64,000 bases of DNA from Amborella trichopoda (GCF_000471905.2 NW_006499617.1:2653225-2717224); one strand, 5' to 3'. Shown: positions 22,103 through 34,930, counted from the first letter of the stretch. Numbers and translations are program-made. The notes: generated by a model not told the origin, from the letters alone.

Positions 22103-24603
22103 AATCAAGCGTGATCCGAGCATCAAAAGTTCGAAAATCTTATAATATTTTGAAACTTTGCAGGCATGTTATAAGTATAATGTTTTGACAATTTCCAAAG
22201 TTTCAGGTAAAAAAAAATATTAAAAAATAATAAAAAATATTTTTATGTTAGATCTAGAGTCCCCTCTTATCGCTTTATTTTAATTTATTTTCATCGAAAA
22301 AACTTTTATTTGCCCTTTATTCAAGTTTAAATTAAGTTTATTTTATCAAGATATACAATAAAAAATATAAAAAAAATAAAAAATAATAATTTTTTTGGCG
22401 ACACTAGGTGCACCTCCCAAGCGACCCAAAACGTGTTGCCCAGGCGACACGGGTCGTGCCGCCCAGGTCCAGGGCGACACGCCCTCTGGTTCCCCCTGTC
22501 ACCCAAGTCATAATTTTTTGAAATTTTGTAGGCTCGGTCCTGGGTCTCTTTTGTGACTGTTCATAAAATTTCAAAGCAAAATAAAATTTCAAAATATACC
22601 AAAACAATATTTTGCTTGATACAGATATGTTCTATCCGTTGTTCTTCTGTTTCACTCTGTTTTAATTTTATTTCATCAAAAATTCTGATTTTTCGGCTTC
22701 TGAAGGTTTCAACAGTCTTATTTCATCAAGATAAATAAGATAAAAAAATTTAAAAATAAAAATAAAAATTGTTTTTGGGCGACACGACCCATGCCGCCCT
22801 ATCACAGAGGTCCCAGAAACTTTTGGGACCCCACAGGCCTGTTCTAGAGCCTTTTTTGTGCTTGTTCACCAATTTTTGGCTTAAAATAAATTTTTTAGAA
22901 GCAAAAAAATATATTTTGCTTCAGATAGATTCGCTCTAGTCCTAGCATTTTGAGTTTGTTTTAGTTTTGTTAATTTTGATTGAATTCATGTCTTCCCTGC
23001 TTTCACCATTCTTAGTTTAATTGTCTTACATCAAAGTTTAAAGAAGGACAAAAATTAAACATCTTCAAAAAAAAATAAAAAATTTGATTGAGGGTTACTT
23101 GCACCCTCCCTGAACCGTGTCACATTCGAGTCATCCTTGACTCGAATCACGCGCGACTTAGCGCAAACTATGTCTAGTTTCACTGCTTTGACCATACATT
23201 CTTAGGGTTTCCTCACCCCTCCATCTATATTGTTCCTCGAGCGCATTTCGCCTCGAAGCACGCATCGCTAGGAGCGATCGGTAATGAGCACTCACTTGTT
23301 TTCTTTCTTATTGTGTGCTTGTGTGATTGACTTTATTTTCCTTTGTGTGCTTATTTACACACTCTATCACACACCCACTGTGAATCCCCAAAAAACAGAA
23401 AAAAAAAAAATTCGAAATCCCCCCTAATCCGCATTAACGGCGTGAGGGGAACGCAACTTTGAGAGTCGAGGTGGTTGGGATTCGTGTTACTTTAATTGTG
23501 AGCGCCCCTCCATAATTTTTTGCCACAAAGCAACTCCGCATATAGTAGGACCTGGCAAATCCTGTAACAGAAGGCCAGGACCTATGTGGGGACCTATATC
23601 AGCCTAGCCGTATTTCAGTAGTTAGGAACCCACTCTCAAGTCAACTCTACCTATAGTACTATACTAGGTCAAATTTTTTCGTGTGCTTGCTTGCTTATTG
23701 ATCTTGGGTCTCGGCCCAAATCTACTTTTTGTTCGAGCTGATCCCTCTGGGTCCAGGTTCAGACTTGTACCCAGCTTAGCTCAGGTCCGAACCAAGTTTC
23801 GCCTTGGTCCGAACTTAGGCCCCTCTTGGTCTGAGCCGAATGCTTGTTCCTAGTTCATCTTTGAGCCAGTCCAGGTCCATACTTGGCCTGATCATTAAAA
23901 CTCTCTGGGTCTGATTCTGGGTTATACCCAGCCTAGCCTATATCCAAACTAAGTTCACAGCCAGGTTCGAACCCGGGCCCCATTTCAATCTGAGACAAGG
24001 GCTAGTGCCTAAACCAACTTTGATTCAGTCTGGGTTCACACTCGATCTGATTATCAGAACCCTCTAGGTCCAAGCCTCGGCTTGCACTCAGCTCAGTCCA
24101 TGTCCGGACCAGGTTTGCACCCAAGTCCGAACTTAGACCCACTCTTGGCCCGAGCCAAGACTCGAACTTACCTTGTCTAGATCTTTGTCTAGGTTCTAGT
24201 ATAGGTCTAACCTTAGAGTTACCTCTAGGGTTGGATTAGGCTAACCTTAGTTCAGAGTTAAAACCAAAACTCGTTGAGTCTAGATTCCAGGCTAATTTTA
24301 ACCGAGTTGTCACTCATGGTTGGCCCCTAGAGTCAGGTTACGTCTACCCTAGGCCGTCGAGTCTAGATCTTACCCAAGACTGATTCTAGAACCCTGCCAA
24401 GGGCGATCACCCTGTCAGTCACCCAAGGCAATTATGATGACCGCTCCACTTTTGACTCTAAACGGAAACTTCCCAAACCTAGGGACCAGTTTGCCATAAT
24501 CCCTTGGAATTACGGTCAGAACTCGGGCCTATCCATTATCCATCGTCCAGGTCTTCAATTAGAAGCCGAGTCCCAGATATCCACTCCTAACCCTGAGCTT
24601 TGT
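22103..24603 (+). other. Leader of element 2, with GGCGACACG motifs and a 158-bp tandem repeat
   Basis: No domain is recognisable. At 22398-22500 and 22776-22800 the motif GGCGACACG-N-CGTGCCGCCC occurs, the same motif that is amplified in the 3' region (33086-33785) and in the 3' LTR (about 36050-36095). From about 23747 to 24172 a unit of about 158 bp (words CTCTGGGTCC, TACCCAGC, GTCCGAACTTAGGCC) is repeated nearly three times with strong divergence. Tat/Ogre elements often carry an extra ORF in this region, but no convincing frame remains here. Confidence 0.5.
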
Positions 24604-26692
24604 ATGGTCCGAAAAGTTAGCTCCACCCAAAAAACATTGAACAGCCAGGGGGTCCGACCGATCATTGTCATACAGGGAACGTTACGTAGCCACAGTAGGA
24701 GTTGGGTGACCTTAGGCAACCAAAGCAGGAGCCGTGCGAGGGAAGAAGTTCACATTGTATCTAATGACTCCCAGAAGTCACACCAAGATAAACCTGGGGC
24801 TCAGCGGTCTCAAAATCAAGAACCATCTAGGTTTAGGGGATCTAACCCAACCTCGAGCCACCGTAGTACAGCCCACCCCACGATGTCTTGAACACTATAC
24901 GCAGCCAAGGCGTCAATCTAGACCAACCCTTAGGCGAGATAGGCATCCAGGCTGCCTTTAAAAGTCTAGTTGACTTAAGTTACATAGTTCATGGCTCAAT
25001 CCAAAACCAACCTAATAGCATAGGTCAACCCATAGGACAGCCGAGTCAGCCGATTCTTCAATCAGTCCCTCAAGTTCATCTAGTCCAATAAACCGTGCAA
25101 TTTTCATGACCTGTGGTGACACCCATGGGTCAGTACGCCCCTCAGGCGCAAGTGTATCAAATTGCCTTGGTGACTGTGGCTCATCAATCTCAGGCCTAAG
25201 CAGGCCAACATCTACCCCAAGTCTCGACTCATCAGTCTATGCTCGAGAACCCATTGACCAGTGGACCTACTCTCATGCCGAATACCCAACAAGAAGGCAC
25301 CTTAAAAGTGATACAAGATATGCTTGTAAGGATGGGTATGCATGAAATCCTACTCCCAAAGGCCTATGTTCATGAGACCCTTGGAGGCATGAAAGACCTT
25401 CCCCCTAGGTCTGTCATCCTAGAGTTTAAGAACAAATTCAATGGGAAGAGTGACCTAGATATTCATGACAATGCGTACCTCCTATCCGTCTGAACCTTGC
25501 GAGACAGGCCTAACTATTTGAAGGCCCTTTTTTCACAAACTTTGACCAGTGAGGCTTTAAACTGGCATCGAAGAATAATGACCGCTCAACCACATATAAC
25601 TTCAGATGAAATTTTCAACCACTTCGTCTCTCATTATCATGGGTCGACACCAAGATCTCTTTCCCTGGGCGAACTTAGTGCAACCAAACAAAACCCAGGA
25701 GAATCCTTTGAGGATTTTATTGATCGATTTCATGATACGGCGATGCGGGTCATAGAATGTCCACTTACAAACCCAGCTAAAATCTCCAAGGCCTTAGAAA
25801 ATGCAGCTTTTGAATGTAGGACCTTCTTTAGCTAGGAACTTATCCCACACTCTTTCGACTCCATGATCGAGTGGGTGGTGCGACATGAAAGGGCGAGAGG
25901 GACACCCCTCAGTATTAGGCCCGATAACAAACCCATCACTACTCCCCAAAATAAAAATAAGAGCAACGGCAAGGGGAAAGGTTCTGGTCAGGTTAACGAA
26001 ATTGTCATTAACGGACCAGATCAGGGTTCAGCCACCCAACACTATAATAAGAATCAAAATTGAAGGGGTTAGCCTAGATCTAACGCTCAAAATAACAATC
26101 GAAGGTGAGAGGACAACTTCACTCCTCTCAAAGACCCGCTAGAAAAAGTGGCTTGAAGAAAAACATGGTTCAACTCTTGCCACCATTTGAGGTTAAGGAT
26201 AAGAATAGATGGTGCAAGTGGCATAGAAACCATGCCTATGATACCCAAAACTGTTTCTATTTGAAGCAGGTGATTCAAGGGTTGATTAATAGGAGCGACA
26301 TCCTAGAAATCAATCTGTTGAAGAACCTAATCAAAAGATGGGTACCTTCACAAACCCTCTACTCAAAGGAGGATGTTATCATTCACATGATTGAAAATGG
26401 AGAAGAAGAAGATGATCCCAGCCAATTCAAATTTGCTTGTGATCATCATCTCCAAGAAGTTGAAGAAGATATTTTGAGTCTTCTTAGAGGAAATTCTTTG
26501 TCCCAGAATTCTGATGATCCTCCTAAGTGGGACCAGTATGACGAAGATGATACCCTCGAAATTGACATGGTCAAAGCTGATGAAAAGGGATCATCTTCCA
26601 AACAAGGGGCCAACACCCTAAGGTCTCCCATTAATCTTGCTAGGGCAGACCCGCTTGAGCTCCAGGTTGGCAAAGTTGATTCCTTAACCTAA
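24604..26692 (+). pseudogene. Element 2 gag with CHHC-type knuckle
   Basis: Three same-frame pieces (25239-25493, 25497-25835, 25863-26063) separated by single stops carry the gag core: LPPRSVILEFKNKFNGKSD, then ALFSQTLTSEALNWHRRIM, LSLGELSATKQNPGESFEDF and IDRFHDTAMRV (about 25400-25755). After a frame change, WCKWHRNHAYDTQNCFYLK (26210-26266) gives one C-x2-H-x4-H/Y-x4-C knuckle; the second histidine position reads H-A-Y rather than the usual G-H. The upstream frame 24604-24891 is basic and serine-rich. The product would be capsid and nucleocapsid. The stops make it inactive. Confidence 0.8.
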
Positions 26693-26701
26693 AGAGGTTG
26701 A

Positions 26702-27893
26702 GTGTTCAAATCCATGCTATTGATGGCGGACACTCTTGATAAAAGAATGGGAGCCACTTCAACAGTCAAACCATCAGCAGGGGATGCGGATCATGAACCT
26801 AATAAAAGAACTCAAAGATCTGCAACCACCTATGATCTACCGACTCATCTCGGGAAGATCCAGGCTCAAATGTCCATCTTGGAGCTGCTTGCGAATTCGC
26901 CGGCACATAGAGCGCAAATTGAAAAGGTTCTTGCTAAGACCCACATCCCAAGCAACACACAATCGGATGACTTCTGCGAGATGATCAACCAACTAATGGC
27001 ACCAAAGCCAATCATATTCACAGACGATGACATCCTGGCTAATGTCAATCTCTTTCACGTTCAGCCTCTTCATATCATTATTTTTACGAAAGGATATGAG
27101 ATAAGGAGAGCACTGGTTGATAATGGGGCATCACTGAATATATGCCCTATGAAAATGGTGCAGCAGATAGGAAAAATCCCGGATGACTTCGAACCATGTA
27201 AGTTAACCATCGCTGCATATGATGGGACCAAGAGGAAGGTTGAGGGCATATTGCCTCTCACAAGATTGGTCCCACCTTCTTTCAACATGCTGCTAGGAGC
27301 CCTGGCTCCACGAAAACCTCGTGGTCGCCTCCACGCTACATTAATTAATGCCTAAAATTTTCAACAAAAAATAGAGTTGCAAAGGTTTGTGCCGACCCCC
27401 CTTCTTTTCTTAATCCTAGCACACATAGCAGAAAGCTGGCAGTAGGGTCGAGCTAGGGGAAATACTGCTCTCTTCCTTCGAGCAAGCTGATTGTGTCACC
27501 TTACGCTTAGAGGCCGACGACTCTGTTCCTCAAATTTTACAAACATCTACATCGATGGAGGACATTATCCAATGTCAACATCAATACGGTTTTGGATCCC
27601 TCGAAGATGAGCAGATGCTCCTCTCTCAAGGCTTCCAACCAGGCCAAGGCTTAGGGAGTCAAGGGCAAGGCGTAACGGAAACAATTTCTGAATCACCCCA
27701 AAACAAAACTGAAAACGGGGATCGAAGAGGACTCGGGTGTTCTCTCACTTTATTTCAAAGCCAGATGAAGCCTTCAAGCTATCCAAGCTTTGTATCCAGA
27801 GTCATTCAAAGCCTTGATCCTCTTGATGCCCGTCCTTCAAAACGGCTAAAGGAGATAGTCCCTCTTCCACATCTCAGCACACACAAGGACTAG
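26702..27893 (+). pseudogene. Element 2 protease and G-patch domain
   Basis: Frame 26702-27355 contains IRRALVDNGASLNICP (27100-27147) with the D-N-G triad seen in Tat-type proteases, then DDFEPCKLTIAAYDGTKRKV. After a frameshift and stops near 27355-27540, frame 27555-27893 begins with YGFGSLEDEQMLLSQGFQPG and QGLGSQGQGVTE (about 27580-27675), a glycine-rich G-patch (G-x-x-x-G-x-G-L-G-x-x-x-x-G). G-patches bind RNA and are known in some retroviral and plant gypsy polyproteins after the protease. The rest is low in recognisable motifs. Confidence 0.7.
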
Positions 27894-29915
27894 GAATTGA
27901 AGACCTATTTGCTGACCTGGATCTGGAGGAGGTGTGCACAGTTGGCTCTAACACAGCCAAGGGTACTCATCCACCAACACCAACCCAGGGACGGAATTGG
28001 TCAATCATTCCTTTATCATGAGAATCGCTGGAATCATACAAGAGGCACCTTCAAGTCTTGGTGTCAAAAAATGGATAGGCGCGGGGTGGCCATCTAACCA
28101 CCCTGCACGTCTAGCCTCCAACATTTCTCTCGTGAGTCCCATTAGGGACACCTCTTGCAACATTTTTAAAACAACGGAAAATTCAAAACATGATAAAGTT
28201 GATAATAATGAAAAAGAATTTTCAAAAGCGGTGCTCACTCAAGATTGCCCAATAATGGTGCATAATACCCAAGATGATGAATTGGACGACTAAGATCAAG
28301 ATTAAGAGAGTCAAGAGTCTGAAGAAATCTCTCAACCTGAGGAACTTACCTCCCATGTTGAGAAATTCAAGAAGAGATTCGATGCTGACCCAATGGCTAT
28401 CATCGAAGAGACAATTGACATAAACCTAGAAATTGAGAAGGACCCAAGGTTAATCAAGATTAGAACCTCCTTATCTTCTAAGGAGCTGGAAAATATGATT
28501 TTCTTTCTCAAGGAATATCGCGATGTCTTCGCCTAGTCATACGATGATATGACAGGGCTAGATCCCACATTGGTGCAACATCACGTAGTATTCAATGAAG
28601 GGTCAAGGCCTGTAAGGCAAAAGCTCCAACGTCAAAAGACTCACCTTTAGCTCAAAATTAAGGAAGAGATCGACAAGCTGCTCAAGGCGACGTTCATCAC
28701 CCCCGTTGATTACTCGGAATGGTTGGCTAACATAGTGGTCGTACCCAAGAAAGATGGGAGAATCCGAGTGTGTTTCGACTACCGAGACCTCAACGAGGCA
28801 TGCCCAAAGGATAATTTCCCATTACCAAACATAGATGCCTTGGTCAACAACACTGCGTGACACGAGATGCTGTCATTCATGGATGGCTTCTCAAGATACA
28901 ACCAGATCCTCATAGTAGAAGAAGACCAAACCAAGACATCATTCATAACGCAATGGGGAACCTATTGTTACAAAGTCATGCCCTTCTGTCTCAAAAAAGC
29001 AAGAACAACTACAGGCAATGATTAGCATCTATCATGATCTAATGCATACCATTATGGAGGACTATGTTGATGACATTCTAGTCAAGTCGAAGACCAGGTC
29101 TGATCATCTCACCAACTTGAGAACCATTTTCGAAAACATCAACTCAAACTCCATTCACAAAAATGTGCCTTTGGAGTTGAATCCAGCAAATTACTAGGCT
29201 TTATAGTAAGCCAAAGAGGCATTGAGGTGGACCCATCCAAAATACGAGCCATCACTGAAATGCCTCCTCCCTGGAATATCAGAGAAATCTGTGGGCTTCA
29301 AGGTCGCATACATGTCATAGGGCGTTTCATTTCACAACTGGCTAAGAAGTGTGCACCATTCAATAGACTCCTTAAGAAGGACACCCCATTCATATAGGAC
29401 AATGAATGCCAAGAGGTGTTCGATCAAACCAAGGAGTACCTCACCACACCTCCCATCCTTAGTCCTCCTAGTCTAAATAAACCCTTGTTCCTATACATGT
29501 CAGTCAAAGACAAGACCATGGGGGCAATGTTAGGACAATATAATGATCATGAAAGAGAACAAACGACATACTATATATTAGCAAAACCAAGGTCAACTAT
29601 GAGACAAGATACACAGATGTAGAGAAACACTGCTTAACACTTGTGTGGGCCATGCAGAAACTAATTCATTATGTCTTATATCATTCAGTCAAGCTCATAT
29701 AAAAAATTGACCCACTCAAGTACCTATTGGAGAGGCCAGTCCTCAACGGACGTTTGGTGAAGTGGAGAATGCTATTGAGCGAATTCGAGATCGAGTATGT
29801 CACTAAAAAATAGGTCAAAGGACAAGCCATTGCTGACCACTTAGCTGAACATGCACTGCCAAACAATATTCCCTTTAACACGAATCTCCCTGATGAGAAC
29901 CTCTTCACAATTGAG
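27894..29915 (+). pseudogene. Element 2 reverse transcriptase and first RNase H
   Basis: After a polyprotein linker (acidic, 28290-28540), RT begins at about 28590. Blocks: ATFITPVDYSEWLANIVVVP (28688-28747), CFDYRDLNEACPKDNFPLPN (28770-28830), MDGFSRYNQI (28880-28910), TYCYKVMPFCLKKA (28960-29000; C for the usual G), and after a frameshift EDYVDDILVKSKTRSDHL (29057-29110), so the Y-V-D-D active site survives. Connection: LLGFIVSQRGIEVDPSKI (29190-29245). RNase H starts around 29480 (PLFLYMSVKDKTMGAMLGQ; the first aspartate position is occupied by V-K-D-K) and is broken near 29600-29640. Stops lie near 28648, 28858 and 29396. Confidence 0.85.
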
Positions 29916-30389
29916 GACTCAATTTGAGAGTTATACTTCGACAGTGCAAAGAACAAATACGGGTCCGGTATAGGAGTCATATTATGCTCACCCAAGAAGA
30001 TTTTAAAGCTAACAGCCATCAGATTGAATTTACCATGTACCAATAACGTTGCTGAATACGAAGCCTTTATAGTTGGGCTCGAGAACGCCATGAGAATGAA
30101 AATCCAGCAAATACTAGTTATTGGTGGCTCTTTACTTGTCATAAACCAAGTTCAAGAGATTTGGAGGGTGAAAGAAGAAAAGCTCAAACCCTATCAAGAA
30201 ACGGTGGAAAAGACGATTCCATACTTTAAAAAAATTCAGCACGTAACTAGGAAAAATAATCGGTTCGCCGATACCCTTGCAACCCTTGCTTCAATGGTTG
30301 ATATTCTTCCAGAAATTACCACGCTGCCATTCTACATTAGGAAAAAACATGACCCTTACCCACCAAGGATCGAAAACGAAATAGAGTAA
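29916..30389 (+). pseudogene. Element 2 second RNase H (Tat-type)
   Basis: ELYFDSAKNKYGSGIGVILC (29928-29987) is the first catalytic block (F-D-S/G), followed by NNVAEYEAFIVGLENAMRM (30042-30098) with the catalytic glutamate, and LVIGGSLLVINQVQ (30115-30156), where the usual G-D-S reads G-G-S, so one catalytic aspartate is lost. Ends with NNRFADTLATLASM. This second domain lies between RNase H and integrase, the diagnostic arrangement of the Tat lineage. Confidence 0.8.
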
Positions 30390-30539
30390 GAGAATGTGAA
30401 CGATGGGGAAGTATCTTTCGTGGTTTCATATTTGCTAGTCAAAGAAAAACCGTAGTTCCATGATGTTTTGTCCTTGCTAAAAGATGGCTTATACCCCGGA
30501 GGAGCCATAAAGAAGGATAAAGAAGCCCTTTGAAGGTTT

Positions 30540-31950
30540 TCCATGGGATTCTTAGTAAGAGGTAATCTCCTATTCAAAAATTCCTTCGATGGCATCATTC
30601 TACGGTGCCTCGATCAGCCAGAAATTGACCAAGTACTAACAGAGTTGCACAATGAAGGAGGTCATTCTGGGGCAACCGCCTTAGCTCAGAAAATCAAGCA
30701 CCAAGGCTATTACTGGAACACCATGGTTGAGGACTGCTGGAAGTTCGTTGAGAGGTGTCCCAAATGTCAAATATATGGAGACCTCATTCATGCACCGTCC
30801 GTATCACTCAACTCAACACCGCCCATATGGTCCTTCACCATGTGGGGTCTTGATATCAACGGAATGATATCACCAAAAGCCTCAAACAACCATCGTTTTA
30901 TATTAATAGCTACAGAATACTTCACCAAATGTGTAGAGGTTGCATAATTTGTTAAAATTGAAGGCCAACATGCTGCCTGTTTCATAAAGAACAATATCGT
31001 ATTCAGATTCGGTGTTCCTGAGTCGATCATCACTGACAATGGATCCAATCTCAAAAATGAAAAGGTCACTAAGGTGTGCAAAAGGTTTGGGATAACACAA
31101 AAATTATCCACATCTCACTACCCTCAAGGAAACGGACAAGCAGAAGCCACAAATAAAGGACTTCTCATAATCATAGACAAATTAATAGAAGGAGGGAAAG
31201 ATTGGCATGAAAATCTAAATGATGCCTTATGGGCCTATTGGACAACTGAGAAGACTCCTAATGGCATGAACCCATACTCATTGGTGTATGGTATGGAAGC
31301 AGTGCTACCTATCGAGGTTGAGATACCATTTCTCCAAATCCTTATTCATAGAAATTCAGATGAGGAACAAAATATCGAAGAACGAATCGCTGGCCTCATT
31401 AATTTGGATGAAAAACGACTATCCACTCCCATGCACCAGTGCCGCTTGTGCTAGCGCTATGTGTGCCAATGGCTATCGCCACGTATGTTGTTATTGTCCA
31501 TGGCTAGTGCCGTGCATCCCTGAACTTGATCATCACTATGAGTATTCTCCCACTATCCCTAGTGGAGTTGCATCAAAGCCGTAACTTCGGTCATCCCCAG
31601 TGGAGTTGCATCCAGGCCGTTCCACCTAGGCCATGACTGGTCATCCCCAATGGAGTCAGGAGAAGGTCACTGTCCCTAAACATAATGTCATTGCTTAACA
31701 GCGTAGAACCGAGAGGGCATACCAAGGAAAATTTGTTCCTCGACAATTCAGAGAAGGAGACATGGTACTCGAGAAAATCTTCCACACTCTTGGAAATCCA
31801 TCCCCTTTATGCAAGTTCAAACCTAAGTGGGAGGGGTCATTCGTATTTACCCGAGTGCATGCAAGCAATTCTTATAAGATAAAAAATCAAGAGGGGTACG
31901 AACTCAACAACCCCATTAATGCAATGTGTCTCAGCAAATACTACCCATAA
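30540..31950 (+). pseudogene. Element 2 integrase, interrupted near its C-terminus
   Basis: HHCC zinc region: LHNEGGHSGATALAQKIKHQ then CPKCQIYGD (30642-30780). Core: WGLDINGMI (30843-30870, first aspartate), ESIITDNGSNLKNEK (31020-31065, second aspartate) and GNGQAEATNKGL (31129-31165, glutamate), so the D-D-E set is present. Stop near 30945. The frame is normal to LINLDEKRL (about 31418), then about 270 bp without homology follow (31424-31690) before the C-terminal block resumes with FREGDMVLEKIF (31748-31784) and ends at YYP-stop (31950). Apart from the inserted block it is one of the better preserved genes in the window. Confidence 0.85.
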
Positions 31951-33080
31951 CGGGCTCAAAAATGTGGTGAAAACTTACAAAGGCATCACAAAGAAAAATA
32001 AAAAAATAAAAAAACAAAAAAATGGACGTGGTGAAAACCGGAAAAGGCATCACGGGTAAAAGGAATAAAAAGATCTCCAAGAAGGAGCTTTCAATGCAAA
32101 ACACTCAAGTACAAACAAGTACTTGCAAGTTCTAATAATACTGCACAAGCAGACCCTGAGGATGAAGACTCCTCCTAAACCCTGTAGGTTCCCAACCGAA
32201 CCAACTTAGAAAGATGTAGGAGAGTGACATGAACAGAAAACCGAAGTGATTTTGATGCACCCTGGAAAACGTCAAGACCCTCTAATAGGAAAGCCCGGCA
32301 AGAATCCAGAGGACTCTTCATGGATCCACAAAGCAGAGGATGAAAGGTTCAAAGGTAAAAAGACAACTTTGAGATTTTGGAGTTCTCACGATCCCGCAAG
32401 GGAATTCTTTCATCATCTCTTGGTAAAATATAACAAAGAAAATGACTATCGAAGGGGGCACAAGTGGAAAAACTGTAAGGCTCAACCCTTTTGAAAATGT
32501 TGTTTCAATTTGATTGTTAAAATCATCCATTTTCAAAATCTTTCTCCTTTTATAAGGGACTTTCTCCATTCATTTTCAAAATCTGGCCTCACTCTCGAAG
32601 TTAACTTTCTATGCCTGCTATGAAGGCTTGAAACTAACCAGGCACTTCATGGTTGTATGAGTATAACCACCAACTACCACATATCAGAGATGGGTGAATC
32701 TAGCTAATGACGAAATTGGCTAGTTTGAGAGAGCTTTTCTCTCGACTGGATCCCCTGAGGCAAAACGAGGTGAGCTCATCCCCATGTGTGTGGATGATAA
32801 CCCAATAGCAGGAAATTCGATACAAAAACCCTATAACTAGAGGGTCTAAGTTTGTAAGAAATTCAGTTTGAGAAGTGTGTGCAAGGAAAGTGCTTCAATG
32901 AATCAAATCCACACTTACTACAACAATTCCCAACAAGGGCAATAAATAAATAAATAAATAAATAAAAATGAGAAGGGGTTTTTTCAAACTCCCCATAACA
33001 AGGAAAAGGCTGCAAAGGAACTCCCAACACGGGTAGAATTCTCCCAAAAGTAGCAAAAAGAACATAATAATATATATATA
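31951..33080 (+). other. 3' region of element 2, first part
   Basis: No recognised gene. Words such as GGTGAAAAC and GGCATCAC recur near 31965-32060. AATA repeats lie at 32940-32968 and TA repeats at 33069-33085. An 82-codon plus-strand ORF (32246-32494) and minus-strand ORFs over 32318-33230 show no motif. Confidence 0.5.
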
Positions 33081-33553
33081 TATATGGCGGCATGCGTCGT
33101 GCCGCCCGAGCGACACGGTCCATGTTGCCCAACCTTGGCGGCACGCTTCGTGCATCCCCACCTTATTTAAATAAAAAAAATAAAAAATAAAAAATAAAAA
33201 CGAAATAGGGGACTGGGCAGCACGTCTCATGCCGCCCCACCTTTTTTTTATTATTTATTTTGTTTTAAAAAAAAAATCATATGGGTGGCGCGTCTCGTGC
33301 CATCATGGCGATAAGACCCGTGCCGCCCCCCTCAATTATAAAAAACAAAAAAAATACTTATATGGGCAACATAGTCCGTGTCGCCAAGGGCGGCACGAGA
33401 TGTGCCGTCAAAAACCTCATATAATAAAAAACAATTTTTGCGTTTGGGCGGCACGTCTCATACTGCCCGGGCGACACGAACCGTGTCACCCACCTCATTT
33501 AATAAAAATGAAATAAACAATTGGTTGGCAGAACATCCCATGCCGCCCACTGC

Positions 33554-33620
<67 letters not shown>

Positions 33621-33790
33621 ATATATGGGCGGCACGCCGCATGCCACCGGGCGACACGGTCCGTGTTGCCCAACCCTGGGCGACATGAGACGTGCCGTCA
33701 AAAACGTCATTTAATATAAAAAATAAAAAGTTGCATATGAGCGGCATGCCTCATGCAGCCCGGGCGGCATGACCCATGTCGCTCACCTCA
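33081..33790 (+). repeat. Palindromic GC-rich minisatellite in AT-rich DNA
   Basis: The motif GGGCGGCACGTCTC followed by RTGCCGCCC, itself an imperfect hairpin, occurs at about 33086, 33216, 33290, 33449, 33630 and 33741. Variants with GGGCGACACGGTCC and GTGTTGCCC occur in between. Spacers are poly-A/T-rich, so GC-rich hairpins alternate with AT-rich DNA. See also the copies in the leader (22398) and 3' LTR (36050). Confidence 0.75.
33553..33619. repeat. (TAA)n microsatellite
   Basis: About 22 perfect TAA units lie inside the GC-rich minisatellite. On the minus strand they create ORFs of poly-Y, poly-L and poly-I, which are artefacts. Confidence 0.97.
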
Positions 33791-33894
33791 TTTAATCAAA
33801 AAAAAAAATCAGGTTTTTTTCTTATAAAATGACTTTTTGAAATAAACTGTTTTCAAATGATTTTGAAGCACATTGGTTTCAGACATCCTGTCAG

Positions 33895-34325
33895 ATGCCC
33901 CATGGTGGCACGAGCCTAAACTGCCAACCAATTTTTCAAAATTTCAAAAAGAAATAAAAAAAAAAAAGGCAATGCTCCTTGGTGGCATGAGCCTAAACTG
34001 CCAACCCGTTTTCAAAAAATAACAATTTCAAAAAATTCAAAAAGAAATGCTCCTCGGTGGCATGAGCCTAAACTGCCAACCAATTTTCCAGAAAAATTTC
34101 AAAACAATTCATAAAAAAATATAAACGCTCCTCGTGGGCATGAGCCTAAACTGCCAACCAATTTTTCAGAAAATTTAAAAACAATTCAAAAAAAATAAAA
34201 AATGCTCCGCGGTGGCAGGAGCCTAAACTACCAACCAATTTTCTAGAAAATTTCAAAAAATTCAATTAAAAATAAAATAAAAACACTCTTCGGTGGCATG
34301 AGCCTAAACTGCCAACCAAAGTCCG
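33895..34325 (+). repeat. Minisatellite, about 75-bp unit, six copies
   Basis: The word GGTGGCATGAGCCTAAACTG followed by CCAACCAATTTTTC occurs near 33905, 33982, 34057, 34135, 34211 and 34295. The spacers are A-rich. Confidence 0.85.
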
Positions 34326-34329
34326 ATTC

Positions 34330-34930
34330 AGGACACAACCACCCTGTTTCAATGGAAAAACATCGAACTCATGCAACGTTAAATAGTCGAGTCAGGAAAA
34401 ACGTCAAACTCGTGCGATGATAAAGAGTCACAAAAGGAAAAACGTCAAACTCGTGTGACGTTAAAGAGCCGAGATAGGAAAAACATCAAACTTGTGCGAC
34501 ATTAAAGATCTGAGATAGCAAAAACTTCAAACTCGTGTGACAGTAAAGAGCCGAGACAGGCAATGTCTAGCCCCATATGACGTAAAATGACGGATGTTTT
34601 CAGGGCGCAATCACCCTATTGAATGTGTTCAGGGCACAACCACCCTATTCAATGTGTTCAGGGCACAACCACCCTATTCAATGTGTTCAGGGCACAACCA
34701 CCCTGTTCAAATGTCAATCCCTGTATGACGCTAAAGGTCGGGTATATCCAGTTCAACGTCAAACTCGTGCAATGTAAAAGGGCCGAGACGGGTAACATCT
34801 AGACCCGTATGACGTAAAATGTCAGATGTGTTTAGGCCACAACCACCCTGTTCAATATTGTTCAGGGCACAAGCACCCTATTCAATATGTTCAAGGCACA
34901 ACCACCTTGTTCTAACGTTTATCCCCGTAT
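34330..34930 (+). repeat. Two further minisatellites, about 55 bp and 28 bp
   Basis: From 34355 to 34560 the word GGAAAAACGTCAAACTCGTG with GACGTTAAAGAGCCGAGA recurs four to five times. From 34590 to 34920 the word TTCAGGGCACAACCACCCTA with TTCAATGTG recurs every 28-29 bp at 34617-34700 and more loosely later. The region 34931-35500 is AT-rich with no recognised content. Confidence 0.8.

Noticed and set aside
33458..33747. Minus-strand ORFs rich in poly-Y, poly-L and poly-I
   Set aside because: They are translations of the (TAA)n microsatellite in its three frames.
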